In this document: one piece after another, positions 47,243-55,657 of the stretch | How the letters are laid out: every line of letters begins with the position of its first letter | Numbering within the stretch: position 1 is the stretch's first letter | Assembly: GCF_900185725.1 (NCBI RefSeq) | Contig: NZ_FYAU01000029.1 | Coordinates: 1-64,000, forward strand | Direction of reading: 5' to 3' | DNA length: 64,000 nucleotides | Source: Stappia sp. TSB10P1A | GTDB taxonomy: Bacteria > Pseudomonadota > Alphaproteobacteria > Rhizobiales > Stappiaceae | Notes under the pieces: generated by a model | The model's database searches: none | What the model saw: the letters and a program-made list of their open reading frames with translations, nothing else | What the model was told of the DNA's origin: nothing | Translations under genes and position numbers: made by a program

Positions 47243-47946
47243 TTGGGTGAATTCGCATTCGCTTCCGGCTTGCGGGGAGTATCTCAGTTTGAAATTTGAT
47301 TAGCTTCGACCGGTTGTCGCGCTCCGACTCGAACTCCTTTATACTTACTAGAAAGCATAGGAATTTTGGCATGGATGTTACAGCTCTGTCTTATACAGCG
47401 TCCGCTGTTCTGATTTGGCTGCCAGAAGGGCAAGAGCCGAAGGCAGAAGACTTCGCCGTGGACGGCGCCGAAAAGCTTTCGCCACCATATCCAAATCCGG
47501 AAACGTGGTGGGAACTTGGCCAAGCCGTAAAGTACGCCCGCGAGGCGGATAGTGCCAACCATATGAAACTGCCTTGGATAAAGACGGGGGACGAATTGCT
47601 ATCACCCGATGACGTTCTTCAAGCCTACGAATTTCTTAAAGAGAAGAAATGATGTCCATCGGAGCTAGTCCCATTCAGCGTTATGTTCATTAGCTTTGCA
47701 TATCACGGCAAAGCCGGGGCCAGCACCCACGGCGACGGTTTTCTGCCCGCTCCGACCATCAAGTAAATTCCCGCCTCGGGCGGTAGTGAGCGCGTGTAGC
47801 TCGGCCAGCTCCGCAAGTTCTAAAACTGAGACACTGCCCTTTGCGGCCGCCCTTGACCGGCGTCGGGGCGCCGGGAATGGTCTGGTGAGGGGCTGGTGAT
47901 TCGCCCCCACCGGCGCATTCCCGATGTCAATGCAGGAGCCGACGCA
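47243..47946. other. AT-richer insertion between corC and lnt
   Basis: About 700 bp of lower GC than both neighbours. It holds the small gene above. Downstream of it (47653-47880), a minus-strand frame reads SVSVLELAELAELHALTTARGGNLLDG and a later NAEWD end, which could be a degraded fragment of a mobile-element gene; I could not identify it. No intact insertion sequence is visible. Confidence 0.45.
47371..47652 (+). CDS. Small hypothetical protein in AT-richer insert
   Basis: 93 residues from the ATG at 47371, starting MDVTALSYTASAVLIWLPEGQEP and ending YEFLKEKK. I do not recognise the family. It has no signal peptide, membrane span or known motif; several Trp, Pro and acidic residues suggest a small soluble domain. 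Codon use is AT-richer than the neighbours, and a TATACT hexamer lies 25 bp upstream. Its position between corC and lnt breaks a normally contiguous order, so it was probably acquired horizontally. Confidence 0.55.
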   Translation: MDVTALSYTASAVLIWLPEGQEPKAEDFAVDGAEKLSPPYPNPETWWELGQAVKYAREADSANHMKLPWIKTGDELLSPDDVLQAYEFLKEKK

Positions 47947-49542
47947 GTGTTGCGCCTCGCACAGGTCTTTCTTCTCGCGCATGGCTGGCGGCGCTGGCTG
48001 CTGGCCGCCCTCGCCGGCGCGCTCGCTGCGCTCGCCATGCCGCCCTTCGGCCTGTTCCCGGTGCTCGCCCTGTCGATGCCGGCGCTGGTCTGGCTGCTCG
48101 ACGGGGCGATCTGCGACGGGCAGCGCTGGGGCCGGCGACTGCGTCCGGGCTTCGCCATCGGCTGGTGGTTCGGCTTCGGCTTTCATCTGGCCGGCCTGTG
48201 GTGGATCGGCCGCGCCTTCCTGGTCGAGGCGGACCTCTTCGCCTGGATGATCCCCTTCGCCGTCGTGCTGCTGCCGGCCGGCCTTGCGCTGTTCACCGGG
48301 CTTGCGCTGGCGCTGGCGGCGCTGGCCTGGCGCGACGGGCCGGACCGGCTGCTGCTGCTGGCGCTGGTTCTGACGCTCGGCGACTGGCTGCGCGGCCATG
48401 TGCTGACCGGCTTCCCCTGGAACCTGTGGGCCTATGCCTTCGGCGACTATGCGGTCCTGATGCAGCCGGCCGCCCTGGTCGGGGTCTATGGGCTCGGCCT
48501 GCTGGTGGCGACCATCTTCTGCGGCCTTGCCGGTTTTGCCGACGGCACGCGCGGCGGGCGGCGGATGGGCGTTGTCTCGCTGCTGCTCTTCGCCGCCCTT
48601 GCCGGCTATGGCGCCGCGCGCCTGTCCCTGTCGCCGGACGCCGGGACCGAGCCGGTCGCCCTGCGGGTGGTGCAGCCGTCGATCCCGCAGGAGGAGAAGT
48701 GGGAGCCGGGCAACCGTGCCGCCGTCTTTGCCACCTATCTGGACGCGAGCCGCGCGCCCTGGCGGGGGGAGGAGGAGGACGCGGACCTGCCGCGCCTGGT
48801 GATCTGGCCGGAATCCGCGCCGCCCTTCCTGCTGACCGAGTCTCCCGATGCGCTGGCGGCGATCGCCGGCCTGCTGCGCGAGGGCGACACGCTGGTCACC
48901 GGGGCGATCCGCGCCAGCGTCGAGGATGCCGGCAACCGGATCTTCTACAACTCCGTCTTCGTCATCGATGGCGAGGGCACGATCCGCGATGCCTATGACA
49001 AGGTGCGCCTCGTGCCCTTCGGCGAATACCTGCCGCTCGGCGACATGCTGGAGGCGATCGGCCTGACCAAGCTGGTGGCGCTTCCCGGCACCTTCCGCGC
49101 CGGCTTCCGCCATCGCACCCTGGCGCCGGTCGCCGGCCCGTCTTTCCTGCCCCTGATCTGCTACGAGGCGATCTTCCCGCAGGCCGCGACCTCGCGCGAC
49201 GGCCGGCCGGGATTCCTGCTCAATGTCACCAACGACGCCTGGTTCGGCGACACGCCCGGACCCCGCCAGCATTTCGCCCAGGCACGCATGCGGGCGGTCG
49301 AGCAGGGCTTGCCGGTTGTGCGCGCCGCCAACACGGGCATATCAGGGGTTGTCGATGCCTATGGCCGGGTGGTCGAACTGCGCCCGCTGATGGCGGCCGC
49401 GATCATCGACACGCGCCTGCCCTCTGCGGGCCCCGCAGGGCTTTTCGCGCTCTATGGGCAAAAGGTATTGTTAGTTCTGCTGATAGTTTTTCTTGGCACC
49501 CTTCTGATAACGCGCTACTTAGGGTATGCGCGTAATGATTGA
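47947..49542 (+). CDS. lnt: Apolipoprotein N-acyltransferase Lnt
   Basis: 531 residues from the GTG at 47947, chosen because AGGAG lies 8 bp before it; the frame can be read from a GTG at 47896. An N-terminal membrane region (about 10-200) is followed by a nitrilase-like periplasmic domain with the catalytic Glu in PRLVIWPESAPPF, Lys in YDKVRLVPFGEYLPL and Cys in LICYEAIFP, and GVVDAYGRVVELRPL near the end. It adds the third fatty acid to lipoproteins. A final hydrophobic segment follows the catalytic domain. Two Lnt-linked neighbours, CorC and the XRE regulator, are conserved. Confidence 0.95.
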   Translation: MLRLAQVFLLAHGWRRWLLAALAGALAALAMPPFGLFPVLALSMPALVWLLDGAICDGQRWGRRLRPGFAIGWWFGFGFHLAGLWWIGRAFLVEADLFAWMIPFAVVLLPAGLALFTGLALALAALAWRDGPDRLLLLALVLTLGDWLRGHVLTGFPWNLWAYAFGDYAVLMQPAALVGVYGLGLLVATIFCGLAGFADGTRGGRRMGVVSLLLFAALAGYGAARLSLSPDAGTEPVALRVVQPSIPQEEKWEPGNRAAVFATYLDASRAPWRGEEEDADLPRLVIWPESAPPFLLTESPDALAAIAGLLREGDTLVTGAIRASVEDAGNRIFYNSVFVIDGEGTIRDAYDKVRLVPFGEYLPLGDMLEAIGLTKLVALPGTFRAGFRHRTLAPVAGPSFLPLICYEAIFPQAATSRDGRPGFLLNVTNDAWFGDTPGPRQHFAQARMRAVEQGLPVVRAANTGISGVVDAYGRVVELRPLMAAAIIDTRLPSAGPAGLFALYGQKVLLVLLIVFLGTLLITRYLGYARND

Positions 49543-49749
49543 CGGGTCGCGTCGCGGCACGGCATCATAACAACCGCCGCAACCTGCTGCAAAGAAAGGG
49601 TTGCAATTCTGCGAACTGGCGTCGGTTCGGCCATGATATTTCTCTCGACGGATGCCCGTATCCGGCGAGGCATGTTGGGGTCGGGCAAAGAAACGCTGGG
49701 TAAGAAGAGTATGGTCACAGCAACCGACAGACCCAGAAAGAAGACAAGA

Positions 49750-50157
49750 ATGAGTAGCAAGAAAGCGCCGAACCCCATCGATGTGCATGTCGGCAGCCGC
49801 GTGCGGTTGCGCCGGATGATGCTTGGAATGAGCCAGGAAAAGCTTGGAGAAAGCTTGGGCATCACATTTCAGCAGATTCAGAAGTATGAAAAAGGCACCA
49901 ACCGTATCGGGGCCAGCCGACTGCAGCATATCGCCACGATCCTGAAGGTGCCGGTGGCCTTCTTCTTCGAGGACGCGCCGGGCACGCCGGAAGATGCGAG
50001 CGGCTTCGGCGAAGCCAAGCCGGCATCCTATGTGGTCGACTTCCTCTCCTCCTCCGAGGGCCTGTCGCTCAACAAGGCCTTCGTGCGGATCGAGGACGCC
50101 AAGGTGCGCCGCCGCGTCGTCGACCTGGTGCGCGCCCTCGCCGGCGAAGAGGTCTGA
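49750..50157 (+). CDS. XRE family helix-turn-helix regulator
   Basis: 135 residues from the ATG at 49750; starts at 49633 and 49711 are possible, but residues before MSSKKAPNPIDVHVGSRVRLRR resemble no known protein. The HTH runs about 14-70 (MSQEKLGESLGITFQQIQKYEKGTNRIGASRL). Two-thirds of the C-terminal tail is not DNA-binding and carries SSSEGLSLNKAFVRIEDAKVRRRVVDLVRAL. A short XRE gene at exactly this position, between lnt and metK, is conserved in Rhizobiales. Targets are unknown. Confidence 0.85.
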   Translation: MSSKKAPNPIDVHVGSRVRLRRMMLGMSQEKLGESLGITFQQIQKYEKGTNRIGASRLQHIATILKVPVAFFFEDAPGTPEDASGFGEAKPASYVVDFLSSSEGLSLNKAFVRIEDAKVRRRVVDLVRALAGEEV

Positions 50158-50174
50158 TCCTTTTCGCGACCCGA

Positions 50175-50210
50175 CGGGAGAGGGGCGGAGGCGGATCCCC
50201 TCCTCTCCCG
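50175..50210 (+). terminator. Hairpin after the XRE regulator
   Basis: CGGGAGAGG (50175-50183) pairs with CCTCTCCCG (50202-50210) around an 18-nt GC-rich loop. There is no T tract, so termination would be partial or Rho-assisted. Confidence 0.4.
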
Positions 50211-50415
50211 GCGCATCCGTGATGCGGCGTCCGCCGCGCGGGATCTGATGGCCATCTTGCCACTGTCTGCCGGTCTTGCGCCGCCATGCGCGCTCCGCGC
50301 GGCCGGGTCGCCCGCCGCATGGCTTGACGAGCCCTCGTCTTCGCTGGCATGTGTCGAACGTGGCGGCGGGAATCCTCGCCGTTTCTTTCTATTCTTCCCA
50401 GAAGGACGGTTGAAC

Positions 50416-51588
50416 GTGGCTCGTCAAGATTATCTCTTCACTTCCGAATCCGTGTCGGAAGGTCATCCCGACAAGGTGTGCGACCGCATTTCGGATACGG
50501 TCGTCGACGCCTTCCTCTCCGAGATGCCGGAGGCGCGCGTTGCCTGCGAAACGCTGGCAACCACCAATCGCGTGGTGATTGCGGGCGAGACCCGTGGCCC
50601 GGCGACGATCACCAACGAATATGTCGCGCATCTGGCCCGCCTCGCCATTCGCGACATCGGCTACGAGCAGGACGGCTTCCACTGGGAGACCTGCAACATC
50701 GCCGTCCATCTGCATGCCCAGTCGGCCCATATCGCCCAGGGCGTCGACGCCTCGGAGAACAAGGACGAGGGTGCCGGCGACCAGGGCATCATGTTCGGCT
50801 ATGCCTGCCGCGAGACGCCGGAGCTGATGCCGGCGCCGATCCATTATTCGCACAAGATCCTGCGTCTGCTGGCCGAGGCCCGCCGCTCCGGCCGCGAGCC
50901 GGTGCTCGGGCCGGACGCCAAGAGCCAGGTGACGGTGCGCTACGAGAACGGCGCGCCGGTCGGCGTCACCTCGATCGTGCTGTCGACCCAGCACCTCGAC
51001 GCGAAGCTGACCTCCGACGACATCCGCGCCATCGTCGAGCCCTATATCCTGACCGCCCTGCCGGCCGGCTGGGTCGGCAAGGACACCGCCTGGCACGTCA
51101 ACCCGACCGGCGCCTTCGTGATCGGCGGACCCGACGGCGATGCCGGCCTGACCGGGCGCAAGATCATCGTCGACACCTATGGCGGCGCGGCGCCCCATGG
51201 CGGCGGCGCCTTCTCGGGCAAGGACCCGACCAAGGTCGACCGCTCGGCCGCCTATGCGGCCCGCTATCTCGCCAAGAACGTCGTCGCGGCCGATCTCGCC
51301 GACCGCTGCACCATCCAGCTCTCCTATGCCATCGGCGTCGCCGAGCCGCTGTCGGTCTATGTCGACCTGCACGGCACCGGCAAGGTCGACGAGGCGAAGC
51401 TGGAAAAGGCCCTGCGCGAGGTGATGAACCTGACGCCGCGCGGCATCCGCCAGCATCTCGGCCTCAACCGGCCGATCTATGCCCGCACCGCCGCCTATGG
51501 CCATTTCGGCCGCGAGCCGGACGCCGATGGCGGCTTCTCCTGGGAGAAGATCGACCTGGTGCACGACCTGCGCAGCGCCACCGCCTGA
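50416..51588 (+). CDS. metK: S-adenosylmethionine synthase MetK
   Basis: 390 residues from the GTG at 50416, which has AAGGA 9 bp before it; the frame continues upstream to 50248 without family-like sequence. [27 protein letters not shown] at the N-terminus, [12 protein letters not shown] and [16 protein letters not shown] as the conserved ATP and phosphate blocks. It makes SAM from methionine and ATP. It ends before a strong terminator. I see no SAM-II or SAM-V riboswitch in the 258-bp upstream leader. Confidence 0.97.
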   Translation: MARQDYLFTSESVSEGHPDKVCDRISDTVVDAFLSEMPEARVACETLATTNRVVIAGETRGPATITNEYVAHLARLAIRDIGYEQDGFHWETCNIAVHLHAQSAHIAQGVDASENKDEGAGDQGIMFGYACRETPELMPAPIHYSHKILRLLAEARRSGREPVLGPDAKSQVTVRYENGAPVGVTSIVLSTQHLDAKLTSDDIRAIVEPYILTALPAGWVGKDTAWHVNPTGAFVIGGPDGDAGLTGRKIIVDTYGGAAPHGGGAFSGKDPTKVDRSAAYAARYLAKNVVAADLADRCTIQLSYAIGVAEPLSVYVDLHGTGKVDEAKLEKALREVMNLTPRGIRQHLGLNRPIYARTAAYGHFGREPDADGGFSWEKIDLVHDLRSATA

Positions 51589-51623
51589 CATCGCGCCGGG
51601 CCGCAAGGCCGCGGCCTGTCCTC

Positions 51624-51658
51624 CCGCCCGGCACGCTGGTGCCGGGCGGATTTCGTTT
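51624..51658 (+). terminator. Intrinsic terminator after metK
   Basis: A perfect 11-bp stem, CCGCCCGGCAC (51624-51634) and GTGCCGGGCGG (51639-51649), with loop GCTG, then ATTTCGTTT. It lies before trmB, so metK may be a separate transcript. Confidence 0.75.
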
Positions 51659-51702
51659 CCGCCGCCCGGCCCGGCCCGGGCGGGAAGTGCCGGACCTCAC
51701 GC

Positions 51703-52389
51703 ATGACCGATCACAGCAAGGGTTCCTTCTTCGGCCGCCGCGTCGGCAAGCCGCTGCGCGCGCAGCGGCGCGAGGTGTTCGAGACGGCGCTGCGGCGGCT
51801 GCAGCCGGACCTGTCGCATCCCGCCCCTTGGGACCTGCGCACCCTGTTCGAGGCGCCGGTCGAGGCGGTGTGGATGGAGATCGGCTTCGGCGGCGGCGAG
51901 CACCTTTTGCATGAGGCACGGCGGCTTCCCGCCACCGGCTTTCTCGGCGTCGAGCCCTTCGTCGCCAGCCTTGCCAAGGCGGTGGTGGAGATCGAGGCCG
52001 AGCGCCTCGCCAATGTCCGGGTCTATGGCGACGACGCGATCAAGCTGCTCGACTGGCTGCCGGGCGCCTCGCTCGACGGCCTCTACCAGCTCTATCCCGA
52101 CCCCTGGCCGAAGCGCCGGCACTGGAAGCGCCGCTTCGTCAACCCGGTCAATCTCGACCGCTTCGCCCGGGTGCTGAAGCCCGGCGCGCTCTACCGCTTC
52201 GCCAGCGACATCGACACCTATCTCGACTGGACGCTGGCCCGCCTGCTCGCCCATCCCGCCTTCGAGTGGACGGCGGAAGGCGCGGCCGACTGGCTGACCC
52301 CGTGGCAGCCCTGGTCGGGCACCCGCTACGAGGCCAAGGCCTATCGCGAGGGCCGCAAGGGCCACTATCTGGAGTTCCGCCGGCGCTGA
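51703..52389 (+). CDS. trmB: tRNA (guanine-N7-)-methyltransferase TrmB
   Basis: 228 residues. SAM-binding motif [15 protein letters not shown], then [17 protein letters not shown] and the tRNA-recognition run [18 protein letters not shown]. It methylates G46 in the variable loop of many tRNAs. The ATG follows a purine-poor region and lies 45 bp after the metK terminator. Metabolic link: it consumes SAM made by MetK, but co-regulation is not shown here. Confidence 0.95.
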   Translation: MTDHSKGSFFGRRVGKPLRAQRREVFETALRRLQPDLSHPAPWDLRTLFEAPVEAVWMEIGFGGGEHLLHEARRLPATGFLGVEPFVASLAKAVVEIEAERLANVRVYGDDAIKLLDWLPGASLDGLYQLYPDPWPKRRHWKRRFVNPVNLDRFARVLKPGALYRFASDIDTYLDWTLARLLAHPAFEWTAEGAADWLTPWQPWSGTRYEAKAYREGRKGHYLEFRRR

Positions 52390-52427
52390 GACCGGCGGGC
52401 GGGGGCCGGGCGATGCGGCGAATTCTC

Positions 52428-52455
52428 TTGCGTTCGCCCGCCGGCCCGCTATAGT
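52428..52455 (+). promoter_or_regulatory. Probable promoter of the rimP-nusA-infB operon
   Basis: TTGCGT (52428-52433), 16 bp, TATAGT (52450-52455). Transcription would start near 52462, leaving about 105 nt of leader to rimP, with a terminator inside it. Confidence 0.55.
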
Positions 52456-52496
52456 GAACCCACTTCAATTCTCTATCGGCTCGCATGAGCAGTATG

Positions 52497-52533
52497 AGAG
52501 TGGGCCCTTCCGGGGACCCGCTCTTTTTGTTTT
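52497..52533 (+). terminator. Intrinsic terminator/attenuator in the rimP leader
   Basis: AGAGTGGG (52497-52504) pairs with CCCGCTCT (52517-52524), one T-G pair, with an inner CCC/GGG stem, followed by TTTTTGTTTT to 52533. It lies between the promoter and rimP, so it would stop most transcription unless relieved. Confidence 0.75.
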
Positions 52534-52568
52534 GGTGGTCGCCCTTCGGCGGCTCCGGGGAGACGGTT

Positions 52569-53147
52569 TTGCAGGATCAGGAAACGCGGATCGTTCGCGA
52601 GAACGGACTGGAAGCGCGCATTGCGGCCATGGTCGAGCCGGCGATCGTCGATCTCGGCTTCCGCCTCGTGCGCGTCAAGCTGTCGGGCCTCAACGGCTTC
52701 ACCCTGCAGATCATGGCCGAGCGCCCCGACGGCACCATGACCGTCGACGACTGCGAGGCGGTGAGCCGCGCGGTGACGCCGGTCCTCGATGTCGAGGATC
52801 CGATCGACCGGGAGTATCATCTCGAGATCTCCTCGCCCGGCATCGACCGGCCGCTGGTGCGGGCCATCGATTTCGAGCGCTGGCGCGGGCATCTCGCCAA
52901 GCTGGAGCTGGCCGTGCCGCGCGACGGCCGCAAGCGCTTCCGCGGCGAGATCCGCGCCGTCGAGGGCGGCGAACTGGTGCTGCGGCTGGAGGATCTGCCG
53001 GATGACGGCGAGCCGGACGTGCGCCTGACGCTCGCCGACATCGCCGAGGCCCGCCTGGTGCTGACCGACGCGCTGGTCGAGGCCTCGCTGAAGGCGGACA
53101 AGGCGGCGCGGCGCAAGGCCGGCGCCAACGGCGCGGACGAGGGCTGA
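52569..53147 (+). CDS. rimP: Ribosome maturation factor RimP
   Basis: 192 residues from the TTG at 52569, which has GGGGAG 6 bp before it; in-frame ATGs at 52485 and 52494 would translate the terminator hairpin and give a non-family N-terminus. The region [27 protein letters not shown] and [36 protein letters not shown] are RimP landmarks. It is needed for 30S subunit maturation. First gene of the rimP-nusA-infB operon. Confidence 0.92.
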   Translation: MQDQETRIVRENGLEARIAAMVEPAIVDLGFRLVRVKLSGLNGFTLQIMAERPDGTMTVDDCEAVSRAVTPVLDVEDPIDREYHLEISSPGIDRPLVRAIDFERWRGHLAKLELAVPRDGRKRFRGEIRAVEGGELVLRLEDLPDDGEPDVRLTLADIAEARLVLTDALVEASLKADKAARRKAGANGADEG

Positions 53148-53245
53148 GCCGCGCGGCGGCAACGGGAATTCCGACGGAAGCGGCCGAGCCCTTCCAGATG
53201 ACAGGAAAGCGCCGGCACGGACCGGCGCGAGAGGAGTGGACTGAG

Positions 53246-54913
53246 ATGGCAATCAGTGCGAACCGGCTGGAGCTGCTGCAGATCGCGGATGCGGTCGCGC
53301 GCGAAAAGACGATCGACCGCGGCATCGTCATCGCCGCGATGGAGGACGCGATCCAGAAGGCGGCGCGCTCGCGATACGGCTCCGAGACCGAGGTGCGTGC
53401 CGAGATCAATCCGCGCACCGGCGAGATCAAGCTGCAGCGCCTGCTGTTGGTGGTCGAGAGCATCGAGAACACCTCGACGGAGATCGACCTTGAGGAGGCG
53501 CTGCGCCGCAACCCGATGGCGCGCCTCGGCGACTATATCGCCGAACCGCTGCCGCCGCTCGACTTCGGCCGCATCGCCGCCCAGTCGGCCAAGCAGGTGA
53601 TCGTGCAGAAGGTGCGCGAGGCCGAGCGCGACCGCCAGTATGACGAGTTCAAGGACCGCATCGGCGAGATCGTCAACGGCGTCGTCAAGCGGGTCGAATA
53701 CGGCAATGTCATCGTCGACCTCGGCCGCGGCGAGGCCATCGTGCGCCGCGACGAACTGATCCCGCGCGAGCTGTTCCGCAACGGCGACCGCATCCGCGCC
53801 TATGTCTACGACGTGCGCCGCGAGCAGCGCGGCCCGCAGATCTTCCTGTCGCGCACCCATCCGCAGTTCATGGCCAAGCTCTTCGCCCAGGAAGTGCCGG
53901 AGATCTACGACGGCGTCATCGAGATCCGGGCGGTGGCCCGCGATCCGGGCTCGCGCGCCAAGATCGCCGTCATCTCCAAGGACAGCTCCATCGATCCGGT
54001 CGGTGCCTGCGTCGGCATGCGCGGCAGCCGCGTCCAGGCGGTGGTCGGCGAGCTGCAGGGCGAGAAGATCGACATCATCCCGTGGAACCCGGATCACGCG
54101 ACCTTCATCGTCAACGCGCTGCAGCCGGCCGAGGTGAGCAAGGTGGTGCTCGACGAGGATGCCGAGCGTATCGAGGTGGTGGTGCCGGACGAGCAGCTCT
54201 CGCTGGCGATCGGCCGCCGCGGCCAGAATGTCCGCCTCGCCTCGCAACTGACCGGCTGGGCGATCGACATCATGACCGAGCATGACGAGTCGGAGCGCCG
54301 CCAGAAGGAATTCACCGATCGCACCCAGCTCTTCATGGAGGCGCTGAACGTCGACGAGGTCGTCGGCCAGCTTCTGGCGTCCGAAGGATTTGCCTCCGTG
54401 GAAGAAGTGGCGTATGTCGAGCGCGAAGAGATTGCCACGATCGAGGGCTTCGACGAGGAGACCGCCGACGAGATTCAGGCACGTGCCCGCGAATATCTCG
54501 ACGAGATTGAGGCGAAGCTCGACGAGGAGCGCCGTGAACTCGGCGTTTCCGACGATCTCAGGAGCATCTCCGGTCTGACCACGGCCATGCTGGTCGCGCT
54601 CGGCAAGGATGGGGTGAAGTCCGTCGAGGATCTCGCCGGCTGCGCCACCGACGATCTCGTCGGCTGGAGCGAGCGCGCCAGCGGCACCGTCACCCGCCAC
54701 GAGGGCGCGCTGAGCGGGTTCGATCTCAGCCGCGCCGAGGCCGAGGAGATGATCATGTCCGCGCGCCTCGAGGCGGGCTGGATCACCGAGGCGGACCTGG
54801 CGTCCGACGAGGAGCCGGCCGGGGACGAGGCGGACGAGGGCGAGACGGACGAGAACGGGGCGGACGAGAACGAGGCGGGCATCGCCGCAAGCGGTGTGGT
54901 GCACGAGGTTTGA
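53246..54913 (+). CDS. nusA: Transcription termination/antitermination protein NusA
   Basis: 555 residues from the ATG at 53246 (GAGGAG site). An N-terminal RNA polymerase-binding domain, an S1 domain (about 135-200, [23 protein letters not shown]), two KH domains (with [26 protein letters not shown]), and C-terminal helix-hairpin repeats ([22 protein letters not shown]). It acts in pausing, termination and antitermination and may read its own leader's attenuator. An acidic C-terminal tail follows. Confidence 0.96.
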   Translation: MAISANRLELLQIADAVAREKTIDRGIVIAAMEDAIQKAARSRYGSETEVRAEINPRTGEIKLQRLLLVVESIENTSTEIDLEEALRRNPMARLGDYIAEPLPPLDFGRIAAQSAKQVIVQKVREAERDRQYDEFKDRIGEIVNGVVKRVEYGNVIVDLGRGEAIVRRDELIPRELFRNGDRIRAYVYDVRREQRGPQIFLSRTHPQFMAKLFAQEVPEIYDGVIEIRAVARDPGSRAKIAVISKDSSIDPVGACVGMRGSRVQAVVGELQGEKIDIIPWNPDHATFIVNALQPAEVSKVVLDEDAERIEVVVPDEQLSLAIGRRGQNVRLASQLTGWAIDIMTEHDESERRQKEFTDRTQLFMEALNVDEVVGQLLASEGFASVEEVAYVEREEIATIEGFDEETADEIQARAREYLDEIEAKLDEERRELGVSDDLRSISGLTTAMLVALGKDGVKSVEDLAGCATDDLVGWSERASGTVTRHEGALSGFDLSRAEAEEMIMSARLEAGWITEADLASDEEPAGDEADEGETDENGADENEAGIAASGVVHEV

Positions 54914-54969
54914 TCCGGCTGGGCCCGACCCGGTTGGGTTAGGGTCGAACGACCGGCGGAGCAAGACGG

Positions 54970-55650
54970 GTGCCGAAACGAAACGAGCCATTGGAACGAA
55001 GCTGCGCGTTGACCCGCGCGGTGCGGCCGGTGGAGGATCTGATCCGTTTCGTCGCGGGCCCGGACGGCGCTATCGTCCCCGACCTGCGGCGCCGTCTGCC
55101 GGGCCGGGGCGTCTGGATCACGGCGAGCCGCCGGTCGGTCGCCGAGGCCCAGAAGAAGAAAGTGTTTGCCCGCGCGCTCAAGGATGGGACCGTGCGGGTG
55201 GAGGGCGACCTCGCCGACCAGGTCGAGGCCCTTCTTGAGCGGTCCGCGCTGAACGCGCTGTCTCTGGCCCGAAAGGCGGGCGAGGTCGTCAGCGGCTTCG
55301 CCAAGGTGGAGGCGGCGGTGCGCGGGCAGGATATCATCGGACTCGTCCAGGCGCGCGATGGCGGCGACGACGGGGCCAGAAAGCTCGCGGCAATCGCGCG
55401 GGCGCGATTTGCCGATACCGGCGGTTGCCGGATCATCGGCTGTTTTACATCGGCTCAATTGGATTTGGCATTGGGTCGGTCAAATGTGATACATGCTGCA
55501 CTGCTTGCAGGCCGGGCAGGCGAGAACGCTCTCGTCCGGGTTGAGGAACTGGAGCGTTTCCGTACCGAATCCGACAGGACCCCGGTTGCCGGAACGCTCG
55601 ACGATCCGGTTTCGAATGACGGTGCGGGCGATGCGGTGATCCAGGACTGA
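54970..55650 (+). CDS. YlxR-like RNA-binding protein fused to L7Ae-like domain
   Basis: 226 residues from a GTG at 54970. The N-terminal DUF448 (YlxR) part has [19 protein letters not shown] and [11 protein letters not shown] second domain from about residue 85, [27 protein letters not shown], resembles ribosomal L7Ae/L30e RNA-binding proteins. Fused forms are typical between nusA and infB in Rhizobiales. RNA binding is likely; the RNA target is not known. Start codon is inferred. Confidence 0.88.
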   Translation: MPKRNEPLERSCALTRAVRPVEDLIRFVAGPDGAIVPDLRRRLPGRGVWITASRRSVAEAQKKKVFARALKDGTVRVEGDLADQVEALLERSALNALSLARKAGEVVSGFAKVEAAVRGQDIIGLVQARDGGDDGARKLAAIARARFADTGGCRIIGCFTSAQLDLALGRSNVIHAALLAGRAGENALVRVEELERFRTESDRTPVAGTLDDPVSNDGAGDAVIQD

Positions 55651-55657
55651 AGGCGAT

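Noticed and set aside
47314-47345. Sigma-70 promoter for the small orphan gene
   Set aside because: TATACT is a good -10, but the nearest -35-like hexamer (TTGTCG) is 20 bp away, too far to rely on.
50211-50415. SAM riboswitch upstream of metK
   Set aside because: I looked for SAM-II and SAM-V style sequences and saw no match; only the GC hairpin after the XRE gene is visible.
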